A stretch of DNA of 7,524 nt from Treponema sp. (lineage in GTDB: Bacteria; Spirochaetota; Spirochaetia; Treponematales; Breznakiellaceae): positions 1 to 7,524 of the forward strand of contig JAIRZS010000005.1 of NCBI GenBank assembly GCA_031267115.1, in the 5' to 3' direction. Below are positions 1 through 6,232 of the stretch, piece after piece (position 1 is the stretch's first letter; every line of letters begins with the position of its first letter). Made by a program: the position numbers and the translations under genes. Under the pieces are notes generated by a model. It did no database searches, was not told the DNA's origin, and was given only the letters and a program-made list of their open reading frames with translations.

Positions 1-315
1 AACGTCCGAAGGAGCGCCGTCTGCTTTTTCCGCAATATCTTCCGGTTCAATGGTCAAATAGCTGGAATCTATAACATCTTCCAGCCCAGCCGGCTTGCCG
101 TCGGTTTCCGTTGCCGCTACCACAACGGGGAAAATGCTTGCGGCGTCCTTTTCCGGTGATTCGGAAAGCGCCATCCGCGCAAACGGGTGCCTGTTGGTTA
201 TGCTTACGGTGTAGTTCTCGTAATAATCCGGGACTCCGATGATTAAGAAGTATTTTTTAAGGGCCTTTACTATTTCCTGTTCAAGTATAAGCCCGCGGTT
301 AAGGAAGAAAATCAT
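1..315 (-). CDS. Unidentified phage neck/tail-junction protein, N-terminal part only
   Basis: The frame is open for 105 codons from an ATG to the left edge, so the C-terminus is missing. The protein begins MIFFLNRGLILEQEIV and continues through a helix-like KALKKYF stretch, YYENYTVSITNRHPFARMAL, and an acidic tail rich in E and D. The start is supported by a 4-base ATGA overlap with the stop of the preceding gene and by AAGGA about nine bases upstream, both typical of translational coupling. I do not recognise the family. From its place after the adaptor, the zinc-knuckle protein and the gp10-like protein, it could be a tail-terminator or neck component, but this rests on position alone. The reading frame is clear; the function is not. 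Confidence 0.8.
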   Translation of the reverse strand, partial: MIFFLNRGLILEQEIVKALKKYFLIIGVPDYYENYTVSITNRHPFARMALSESPEKDAASIFPVVVAATETDGKPAGLEDVIDSSYLTIEPEDIAEKADGAPSDV

Positions 316-1187
316 AATCCGAAATCCTTCTTCAATCCTTCTTCTGCCATCAAGATAATTTCATCTTCAGTATATTCTTTAACGCCCCGTGTAACGTGGT
401 AGGCGGGCTCGGCGGGTTTTATCCAACTGTTTGCGGGTGAATCTGCAGAAATAACGCGGAAGGTAAAATACCCTCCATATCTCTTGCCGATTTCCCCGTT
501 TTTGTCAAAGCCGTTTTCAAAGCGCACCATGCCGTTCATGCGGGTTTTTTGTTCAACAGTTCCCGAAAAATCGCTGCCCCGCAATCTGCTTCCCCACGTT
601 GATTTCCCGTTTTTATCCCTATACTGCGCCCGCCCTACCATATCGCCTTTTGCGTTGGGTGTTTGGTAATCCGAGTTAACAGGGCTTGCCGTAACTCTTG
701 ATGCGCCGAACGATTTCTTAGAAATCTGATAATATGCCCCTGCGGTCATTACGTTATTTCCAAAGCCTACCCGCTGATTTTTCTTATCCCCCGGAGTTCC
801 CCACCGGAATGGGATAATGAGATAGGGAACGCCTTCATTTGAAACCCTGGACCGGGGACCGTAGGGATGCGTCTTTTTCATGTCCAGTTCTTCTGTGCCG
901 TTTTCTATCCAGTCCGCTATTTCTGCTTCGCTGTAAATTTCGTGTTCAAACGGACCGGTCGGTTTAGTACGGATGCTTTCGGCATATTTTTTGCTGGGAT
1001 TCTTTAATGCTGCAACTCCAGGCAGCCTCTTATTGCCGAGAGCGTAATTCTGCCATACGCTTTGGATTTTTCCAGCCCCTACAGCCATGGCATTTTCCGT
1101 ATTAGGCAGCCCCCCTTCCGCTTTTCTTAAAAAAAAGAGGAGCTCTTCAAGCTGGGAGTTATTTAAAGTGACCTCCATCCTAATCAT
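312..1187 (-). CDS. Probable neck / tail-completion protein (HK97 gp10-like)
   Basis: This 291-residue soluble protein has no signal peptide or membrane segment. Residues 87-102 (AEIADWIENGTEELDM) look like the 'A-x-x-h-E-x-GT-x-x-M' signature of HK97 gp10-like proteins, and the end (SWIKPAEPAYHV at 254-265, then an acidic helix) matches their 'W-x-x-PA' plus terminal helix. These proteins sit at the head-tail joint and complete the tail end. It is about twice the usual family length because some 150 polar residues (about 105-253), rich in G, R, N and K, lie between the two signatures. The start at MIRMEV overlaps the preceding gene by 8 bases and has AAGGG about seven bases upstream. Starting three residues later at MEVTLNN is possible, but its SD would be too close. 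The family call is tentative. Confidence 0.55.
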   Translation of the reverse strand: MIRMEVTLNNSQLEELLFFLRKAEGGLPNTENAMAVGAGKIQSVWQNYALGNKRLPGVAALKNPSKKYAESIRTKPTGPFEHEIYSEAEIADWIENGTEELDMKKTHPYGPRSRVSNEGVPYLIIPFRWGTPGDKKNQRVGFGNNVMTAGAYYQISKKSFGASRVTASPVNSDYQTPNAKGDMVGRAQYRDKNGKSTWGSRLRGSDFSGTVEQKTRMNGMVRFENGFDKNGEIGKRYGGYFTFRVISADSPANSWIKPAEPAYHVTRGVKEYTEDEIILMAEEGLKKDFGL

Positions 1188-2304
1188 TTCTATTCACCCT
1201 TTTCTTCTCGCTGAAAGCGCCGTACAGTTTCAGAACCGCCTTGCGCGGAATCCGCTGATCTTCGCTCGTCCGCAGCATGGGGATATTTTCCGCAGCCCGG
1301 TAGGTCGGGTGGTAGCGGTAGACAACGGACATCATCTCCCCCGCCTCAGGCCGGCTCCCCGTCCAATGGATATTGTTTGTACCGGCCAGTACAAAGTCCG
1401 ATCCTTCCGTAAAGACCGCGGTTTTCGTCTCTACGCCGTCCACCTGCGCGACAAAAAACTCCGGGATAGTATCGTCAAGGCCGTCTCCCCGTTTCGGCAT
1501 CACAATCTTGTGAGTCATACTGCCGGAAAGCACGGTCAATACATCGTTTTCGGAGAAATTAAATAGATATGGGTAGGTGCAGATTGCATCTCCTTTGTGG
1601 GCGTTCAGCAAAGCAAAGTCCGCTTTCGATAAGTTCTGGGACAATACAATGAATTTGAACGGCATAATATAATCCACGGAAGACGCCGTGATTGTATCGG
1701 CGTCAGAATCGGTGAGTATCATGTCCCGGCGGAGACTCAAGACATTGACCGGGTTTCCCTCCGCATCCTTCAAATCCAATGCGGCTGTAACGTCCCCCGC
1801 CGCCTGATAAAAAACACCCTCAAGTTTCGACGGGGGTGTAAGTATGCCGGGCACTCGGTAATATCCGCCGCCTATTTTCTCCAGGGCGACAGACTCAATA
1901 TGTTTCACAATCGGGACGCGGACCCGCACATCGACAAGCTCATTGTTCGAAATACCGGCTCCGGTAATCTGAATAAATTCCCCGCAGCGGCAGAACTGGA
2001 ATTGTACGCCCCGGGCGTTGTAGACCTCAAGAATTTCCGCATCACCGTAATCCTCCGGAACGGTGATAATATTATCACGCACAGCAGCCCGGAAAATATC
2101 ATAGTACTCCCGCTGGTAATCGTAAATATCTCCGGAGCCGCCGCACTTCGGGCAATGCGGGTCGACCGTATTATTCTCCGTGACGCAGGGGCATTTTTTT
2201 GCAGTCCGCCACCGGACATACTGGCCGTGCCGGTCTACGAGGGCTTCAAAATTACCCTTGCTGAGGGATAGGACGATAGGGCTGTTTTTCCCGAGGCCGT
2301 TCAT
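1180..2304 (-). CDS. Phage structural protein with N-terminal CxC...CxxC zinc-type knuckle
   Basis: This 374-residue protein is likely a virion neck or connector component. Near the N-terminus it has HGQYVRWRTAKKCPC (26-40), then CPKCGGSG (51-58). Cysteines 38, 40, 51 and 54 form a CxC-x10-CxxC pattern that should bind one structural zinc. A second CxC (FCRCGEF, Cys 105 and 107) follows. The rest is mostly beta-type sequence with no transmembrane segment. Similar 'CPC...CP-CGG-G' N-termini occur in uncharacterised structural proteins encoded after phage adaptor genes; that comparison is from memory. The gene starts 14 bases after the stop of the 105-residue gene, with AGGGTG about ten bases upstream, and an in-frame TGA just before it rules out an earlier start. 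Its stop overlaps the next gene by 8 bases. The exact role is unknown. Confidence 0.7.
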   Translation of the reverse strand: MNGLGKNSPIVLSLSKGNFEALVDRHGQYVRWRTAKKCPCVTENNTVDPHCPKCGGSGDIYDYQREYYDIFRAAVRDNIITVPEDYGDAEILEVYNARGVQFQFCRCGEFIQITGAGISNNELVDVRVRVPIVKHIESVALEKIGGGYYRVPGILTPPSKLEGVFYQAAGDVTAALDLKDAEGNPVNVLSLRRDMILTDSDADTITASSVDYIMPFKFIVLSQNLSKADFALLNAHKGDAICTYPYLFNFSENDVLTVLSGSMTHKIVMPKRGDGLDDTIPEFFVAQVDGVETKTAVFTEGSDFVLAGTNNIHWTGSRPEAGEMMSVVYRYHPTYRAAENIPMLRTSEDQRIPRKAVLKLYGAFSEKKRVNRND

Positions 2305-2318
2305 ATGATTACATCACC

Positions 2319-2636
2319 CTATTCGTCCGCGGCCCATGAATAAACAACGCCCCCTCCGGAGTCTACCAGCGCTTTAAGCGTGTATTCTCCTTCTTCGGCG
2401 GGACGGGCGGGAAGCGTATTTTTATATTCATCAACGGCGGCCTTTAATTTACACAAAAGAAAATTCCGTTCTTTGCTGTATTGCCATCTGTCAAGGTTTG
2501 ATTCCCTGCCCTTGATCAGTTCGATGCTTTCCGGTACCGCGCCGGAAATTTCATTTACAGTATTAAGGATTTCAAGCAATACCTGGTTTTCCTCTTTGTC
2601 ATACTGCCAATCAGCTTTTCTTCCTTTTGTTCTCAT
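2319..2636 (-). CDS. Small protein made of two WQY-KE-N repeats
   Basis: This 105-residue protein has an unrecognised family. It is built from two ungapped 26-residue repeats, residues 10-35 and 51-76, both matching WQYxKExNxxLxxxxxxVxExxxxxP, with 10 of 26 positions identical. Each is probably a helix with a tryptophan-capped start. The C-terminus (EYTLKALVDSGGGVVYSWA) looks like a beta hairpin. The start overlaps the adaptor stop in an ATGA, with GGGG four to five bases from the ATG, so it is probably translated by coupling to the adaptor. It is acidic to neutral, soluble and lacks a signal peptide. Placed between the adaptor and the zinc-knuckle protein, it is likely a neck or assembly accessory, but no function can be read from the sequence. 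Confidence 0.75.
   Translation of the reverse strand: MRTKGRKADWQYDKEENQVLLEILNTVNEISGAVPESIELIKGRESNLDRWQYSKERNFLLCKLKAAVDEYKNTLPARPAEEGEYTLKALVDSGGGVVYSWAADE
2409..2486 (-). repeat. Second copy of internal WQY-KE repeat (residues 51-76)
   Basis: This encodes WQYSKERNFL and the following helix up to Pro76. It aligns without gaps to the first copy at 2532-2609, with conserved W, Q, Y, K, E, N, L, V, E and P. DNA identity is low, so the duplication is old or under protein-level selection only. Confidence 0.7.
2532..2609 (-). repeat. First copy of internal WQY-KE repeat (residues 10-35)
   Basis: This encodes WQYDKEENQVL and the following helix up to Pro35. It is the partner of the copy at 2409-2486, and the two are separated by a 15-residue charged linker. 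Confidence 0.7.
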
Positions 2637-3742
2637 AATGCCCCCATTGTAATATGGCCGAATTTCATCTTGTTTTCCGCGATATATTTCTCTATATCGT
2701 CTTTATACTCTTTCACATCCGCGCCGTAATAGGCCGATGTCGCCGACTGTGTAGAGGAGAACGATTCGCTTACTCCGTCCATGCTCAAGCTGCTGCTGGA
2801 AAAGCCGGACATGAGCCCGCGCCCTATGATGTTCAAGAGGGAAACCGCCGCCCGTTTTCCAATGATTTCCCGCAAATCCATAGGCACATCGTCAGAAGTT
2901 TCGAAACCGGCAATATAGTCAACGGCATAAAAAAGATTGCGTTCTAAGGTTCCAGGGCCGTAAGGATAGATTGCAGCTTCAATACTCCGCATTGAATCGC
3001 TCTGCCGGGGCAGCCGGTTAAAAAACTTAATCTGACCTTTTGTAGGATCGAATGTACTTTCCTGCAAAAGCGGGATAATTTTTTCGTTTCGGTTAAGCAG
3101 ATCGAGGCGGGAAATTGATATAATCGGCCGCTTCCGCGTTGTTATCATGCCGTTGCGTTCTACCCGCTCGCGTTTGTATGTGTAATATGGTTCGGATTCA
3201 TCATAATCCCTGTCCTTTTCCAGTCCGCGCCGCTGCGGTTCGCAAACTATACGGGTTTTTCTGACGGTTATATTTAATTCCCGCTCGGTTTCCGCAAGGG
3301 CTGCGTCTATGAAAAATTGTATCTGGGCGTCCGTAAATGACGCGCCGTTGCTGGCCCTGAAATCTACCCCCCAAAGGTAGGTATTACGGAGATCGTCGGA
3401 GGTGATAATATCCCCCCACAATCCCTGCGGGGCTTGATAATTCCCAAATGTGATACCTATGGGATCAGCAGTTCCGCACCGAAGCCAGGCGGTATAATCC
3501 CAGGCGCTTGTTTCGTCTGAAAAATTACGCGCCCGGTATTGGCATATTCCATCGAACAATGCCTTATCAAGATAATTTCCCGTTACGGGGAGCGGTACAA
3601 CGCCCCCTCCGTCCGGCACAAAACCGGAATCAGTAAGAACAAGCCACGCGCCCCCGCAGCCGTCCCGCCGTTCAAGGCGGCAGGCGGCGCTGCCGGGTAA
3701 TTCAATGAGAACTTGCGTTTGTAAGCTGTATGCTTTAATCAT
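2633..3742 (-). CDS. Head-tail adaptor (connector) protein with N-terminal FN3-like extension
   Basis: This 369-residue protein probably docks under the portal and starts the neck. The core begins at about residue 134 (SFTDAQIQFFIDAALAETER), a helix pair like that of gp6/gp15-type adaptors. PIISISRL and FDPTKGQIKFF follow. The C-terminal block has DYIAGFE (275-281), PMDLREIIGKRAAVSLLNII, a serine-rich SLSMDGVSESFSS segment and a final charged helix (about 343-358). This order is typical of large-phage adaptors. Residues 1-90 are extra: a beta-rich stretch with QYRARNFSDETSAW that resembles a fibronectin-III strand pattern. The start is the only usable ATG, with GGGGA seven bases upstream. The gene ends in an ATGA overlap with the next one. 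Family confidence is good; the FN3 reading of the N-terminus is weaker. Confidence 0.75.
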   Translation of the reverse strand: MIKAYSLQTQVLIELPGSAACRLERRDGCGGAWLVLTDSGFVPDGGGVVPLPVTGNYLDKALFDGICQYRARNFSDETSAWDYTAWLRCGTADPIGITFGNYQAPQGLWGDIITSDDLRNTYLWGVDFRASNGASFTDAQIQFFIDAALAETERELNITVRKTRIVCEPQRRGLEKDRDYDESEPYYTYKRERVERNGMITTRKRPIISISRLDLLNRNEKIIPLLQESTFDPTKGQIKFFNRLPRQSDSMRSIEAAIYPYGPGTLERNLFYAVDYIAGFETSDDVPMDLREIIGKRAAVSLLNIIGRGLMSGFSSSSLSMDGVSESFSSTQSATSAYYGADVKEYKDDIEKYIAENKMKFGHITMGAL

Positions 3743-3761
3743 TCCTCATTCCCCAAAATCA

Positions 3762-3788
3762 GGCGGCGGTGTTTTCAGCGCCGCCGCC
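3762..3788. other. Perfect 8-bp GC hairpin between head and adaptor genes
   Basis: GGCGGCGG pairs perfectly with CCGCCGCC across an 11-base loop, in the 61-base gap between the stop of the 128-residue gene and the adaptor start. On the minus strand it is followed by TGATTTTGGGG, a weak T-run, so full termination is unlikely. It could be a partial terminator, or an mRNA-stabilising or processing hairpin that lets the capsid gene be expressed above the neck genes. The adaptor's GGGGA ribosome site lies close downstream of it. Confidence 0.5.
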
Positions 3789-3803
3789 CGTTTGCTGTTT
3801 CGG

Positions 3804-4190
3804 TCAGGCTTCTTCGTAGTCCGGGATGGTAAGCAGCCGGACCGCTTCCTTCTCATCAACTTCAAAAAAGCCGTTTTCATCGATCTGGATGATCACGCCC
3901 TTACCGGCAATGATCTTCCCCCCCTTCAAGGCAGCGCATCTGATGCGCTTTTTCCCTTCTTTCTCCGGAGCGGGCGGCCCGCTGTTGTCTGCCGCGGGCA
4001 GAGCGCCCGCATCCGCCCCGGTCTGTTGGGGATTCGCGCCCTCAGCACCGCTTCCCGCGGGCGGGGTTCCGCTGGAGGGCGGAGCGTCCGTCTGCGGGAG
4101 TCCCTGCCGATCCAGGTCCGGGTTCGTTTCCAAGTCCGGGATCGTCGGCGGGTCCGGGTCCTTGTTGTTTTTGTCTCCGGCTTTAGGCAT
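3804..4190 (-). CDS. Small head-region protein, disordered N-terminus plus folded C-terminal tag
   Basis: This 128-residue protein lies immediately after the capsid gene. Residues 1-80 are low complexity, rich in P, G, D, A and Q (PDPPTIPDLETNPDLDRQG, then PPSSGTPPAGSGAEGANPQQ), and are surely disordered. Residues 81-128 look folded: KKRIRCAALKGGKIIAGKG, then FFEVDEKEAVRLLTIPDYEE, resembling the short 'VDE-x-A-x-x-L' modules common in small proteins next to phage capsid genes. A decoration or capsid-accessory role is possible but unproven. I chose the ATG at 4190 because GGAGGG lies four bases upstream. An ATG at 4226 would add 12 residues deeper inside the capsid gene and lacks a comparable site. 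The gene overlaps the capsid stop by 8 bases. Confidence 0.7.
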   Translation of the reverse strand: MPKAGDKNNKDPDPPTIPDLETNPDLDRQGLPQTDAPPSSGTPPAGSGAEGANPQQTGADAGALPAADNSGPPAPEKEGKKRIRCAALKGGKIIAGKGVIIQIDENGFFEVDEKEAVRLLTIPDYEEA

Positions 4191-5595
4191 AGAGCCCTCC
4201 CCGATAGGCGATATTCTTGACAACACCGCACCAATGCGGAGCCTTCATGGAGGGCGATCCCCACAGGGCCATGATAAACGGAGTTACCAGCCTATCGGTC
4301 GGATACATACGGTACAGGCGCAGCGGCAGGAACTGGAGGAATTCGACGACGGTCTGCATTTTCTTCTCCGTAATGAAAAGCATTTCGGCGGTGCCGGGAA
4401 GGTTGTCGTTGAGGTCGGAGTAAACCGTAGTTGTATTCTGCTCATCCTTTCCGATACGCACCATCTCCATTACCGAAGTTCCGCCCTTCACCGATCGGCA
4501 AATAATAAAACCGGTGCCGGGATTAGTCGCTGCCGGGGTGATAGTTATAGCCACCGCATCGCCGGCGGCGACGGCCACGGGGGCGGCGGGGCTGACGCCC
4601 TCGCTGATGCCGTATTCATTTATCGCATGGACTAAATAGGTGTAATTCCCCGCATCGGCGGCTAAAAACTGCGATTGACCGGACGCAGCGGCGGATAAGG
4701 CGGCGGAGACGGGCTTATTCGGGATGCCGCCCGCATGGCCTATGATTCCCCCCGGTTTAACAACGCCCTTGGGCTTGAACATTTTGTCCGGCCCCGCATC
4801 GTCCGCAATGGAAAGAGAGCCGTAAAGGGTCGGGTAGGTCTTGAAGACCGCGGCCATGCGGTCGTCTTCAATGCCGAACCGCAGGCGGTCCCGGCAGAGC
4901 GCCTGAATGTCATCCCCCAGAATAAGCGGGTAGAATACTTTGTTCGCCGCGCCTCCCTGGTCGGCGATATTCTCCGCCATCCGGGTGAAGATGCTCTCGC
5001 CCTCAGCCTGAATAGACCTTCCGCGCATATCATAGATATTCCTCTTTACAGCGGGAGCGGCCTTGATCTGGGCGATAAGGCCGTCAAACTGTTTGGGCAC
5101 AACGGCGGAATCCCCATGGAAGCAATACTTTTCGGCGGTCCTGAGAGTAGACAAGGTACAGGCTATCTTCTCCGCTTCAAAAGCGGGCTCAAAGGTATCG
5201 GCGACGACAGCCTGTTCGGTGACTTCCCCCCGCTTCTGGATATATTTCATATCCCTGGTAATGCGGCGGATGTCCTGGTTGTTATCCGGCGCAATTCCGC
5301 CTTCCGACACAAAACCGGAATCCTCGTCCCCTATATCAAGCCGCAGATTGGCCTGATGGACCGTGGACTTGACCGGGGTCTTCTTAAGGGTGTTCATCAG
5401 CTTGAAATCGGACTGATCTTCCCGCATAACATTCACCAGGGTAGTCTCGCAGTCTTCAGGCTGAAGCGCCCGGCCCCCGGTGAACTGCGCCGCATCGGTG
5501 CCGTAGCCTGCGGAGAGAGCTTTTATCAACATCTCCTCGCTGCCGAAACCGGGCTCCGCGCTTTCCTCATAAAAGAAATCTTTCATGTTATCCAT
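4183..5595 (-). CDS. Major capsid protein (HK97 fold) with FN3-like insertion
   Basis: This 470-residue protein forms the icosahedral shell. The N-terminus carries KALSAGYGTDAAQFTGGRAL and PEDCETTLVNVM (25-57), a hallmark N-arm of a large family of phage capsid proteins. EGGIAPDNNQDIRRITRDMKY (98-118) would be E-loop/P-domain sequence. KYCFHGDS and FDGLIAQI follow, then the VFYPLILGDDIQAL segment of the P/A domains. Residues about 293-405 form a beta-rich fibronectin-III-like insertion, ending in a DLNDNLPGT motif often seen in such capsid proteins. The fold then resumes (FLQFLPLRLYRMYPTDRLVTPF) to the end. There is no long N-terminal delta domain, which fits with scaffold being supplied by the upstream gene. 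The start is set by AGGAGG six bases upstream; that site overlaps the protease stop codon, implying coupling. Confidence 0.9.
   Translation of the reverse strand: MDNMKDFFYEESAEPGFGSEEMLIKALSAGYGTDAAQFTGGRALQPEDCETTLVNVMREDQSDFKLMNTLKKTPVKSTVHQANLRLDIGDEDSGFVSEGGIAPDNNQDIRRITRDMKYIQKRGEVTEQAVVADTFEPAFEAEKIACTLSTLRTAEKYCFHGDSAVVPKQFDGLIAQIKAAPAVKRNIYDMRGRSIQAEGESIFTRMAENIADQGGAANKVFYPLILGDDIQALCRDRLRFGIEDDRMAAVFKTYPTLYGSLSIADDAGPDKMFKPKGVVKPGGIIGHAGGIPNKPVSAALSAAASGQSQFLAADAGNYTYLVHAINEYGISEGVSPAAPVAVAAGDAVAITITPAATNPGTGFIICRSVKGGTSVMEMVRIGKDEQNTTTVYSDLNDNLPGTAEMLFITEKKMQTVVEFLQFLPLRLYRMYPTDRLVTPFIMALWGSPSMKAPHWCGVVKNIAYRGGLYA
4381..4719 (-). other. Fibronectin-III/Ig-like domain inserted in the capsid protein
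   Basis: Capsid residues about 293-405 have an alternating beta-strand pattern: NYTYLVHAINEYGISEG, then VAITITPAA, GFIICRSVKGG, MEMVRIGK and VYSDLNDNLPGT. The Tyr-x-Tyr...Asn-x-x-Gly strand and the 'hhhRs-x-GG' strand are typical of FN3-like domains in phage structural proteins. Such domains usually project from the capsid surface and may bind cells or sugars. Borders are approximate to within about 10 residues. Confidence 0.6.
5446..5523 (-). repeat. Shared KALSAGYG...GGRALQ-ED segment, capsid copy
   Basis: Capsid residues 25-50. Twenty-one of 26 residues match the copy inside the protease-scaffold gene at 6425-6502. An 18-base stretch (5468-5485) is identical in DNA to 6447-6464. Confidence 0.9.
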
Positions 5596-5601
5596 GTATT
5601 T

Positions 5602-5607
5602 CCTCCT
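5602..5607 (-). promoter_or_regulatory. Shine-Dalgarno site of the major capsid gene, overlapping upstream stop
   Basis: AGGAGG sits six bases before the capsid ATG, the best-placed site in the window for the protein needed in the highest amount. It overlaps the TAG stop of the protease-scaffold gene (GTAGGAGG), so ribosomes finishing that gene end right on it. Confidence 0.85.
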
Positions 5608-6232
5608 ACGCGCTCAGTTTTTTCCGCATGAACGCGACGAAATCAGAGGTGAAGGGGTATGAAGCCCTTCCCATTGATTTGTTTATCTGCGTTTCATAAC
5701 CGCTGCAAGTGGTTACATCAATCTCGCCGTCGCTGACCGCTTTGGTGAGGATGTCCTTTGCTATATCAAAAGTAGCCGGGGTGAAGGGCCGGAGGCCTCC
5801 AACCGCCGCGCCTCCGCCGTCCGCTGCGCCCGCGGCCCCTCCGCCCAGGGCTTTAGCCATGGCGGCCTCAAGCTGCGTTACCGCGCCCTTGCGGGGGGCG
5901 GGCGAAGCTATGACCTGCTCGGTGCGCTCCATGACGGCAAGAATGCCCTCGCCCAAGGACTTCTGCATACTTTCAGACTTTTCGAACCGATCAAGCAGGA
6001 TCGTCTGCGCTTCGGCCATCTTTTCCATAACCGTTTGAATCTCGCCGACTTTCTCGGTGAGCGCCTTGATGATAGGACCGGCGTTTTCATAATCATCGTC
6101 GTCATCGTCATCATCATCATCGCCGTCCTGGCCGAGATTTTCATCTGGGTCGGGATCGTTTTCGGGCTTTTTGCCGCTTGTGGACTTTCTCAGATCCGAT
6201 TTGATCCTGTCCCAAAAAGAGCTTTTAGCCAT
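5606..6232 (-). CDS. Nested in-frame scaffold protein from internal start
   Basis: This 208-residue product begins MAKSSFWDRIKSDLRKS, in the same frame as the protease gene and sharing its stop. The internal ATG has GGAGG eight bases upstream, a better site than that of the full-length start. It falls just where the sequence changes from protease-linked helices to scaffold-like sequence: acidic linker, coiled coil, Ala/Gly hinge and C-terminal capsid-contact region. Lambda C/Nu3 and other phages use the same layout so that free scaffold greatly outnumbers the protease-scaffold fusion. The C-terminal DIAKDILTKAVSDGEIDV to KSMGRASYPFTSDFVAFM segment is the likely capsid-binding end. The internal start is inferred from sequence only, but the signal is strong. 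Confidence 0.75.
   Translation of the reverse strand: MAKSSFWDRIKSDLRKSTSGKKPENDPDPDENLGQDGDDDDDDDDDDYENAGPIIKALTEKVGEIQTVMEKMAEAQTILLDRFEKSESMQKSLGEGILAVMERTEQVIASPAPRKGAVTQLEAAMAKALGGGAAGAADGGGAAVGGLRPFTPATFDIAKDILTKAVSDGEIDVTTCSGYETQINKSMGRASYPFTSDFVAFMRKKLSA

Noticed and set aside
4191..4226. Longer start for the 128-residue gene, adding 12 residues
   Set aside because: The ATG at 4190 has GGAGGG four bases upstream, while the earlier ATG has no matching site and lies deeper in the capsid gene.
3826..4635. A 269-codon plus-strand open frame
   Set aside because: It lies opposite two overlapping minus-strand genes in GC-rich DNA, where chance open frames are long. Its translation is low complexity with no domain.
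4735..5631. A 298-codon open frame on the plus strand opposite the capsid gene
   Set aside because: It mirrors the codon structure of the clearly identified capsid gene, has no family resemblance and would run against a tightly packed operon. It is a shadow frame.
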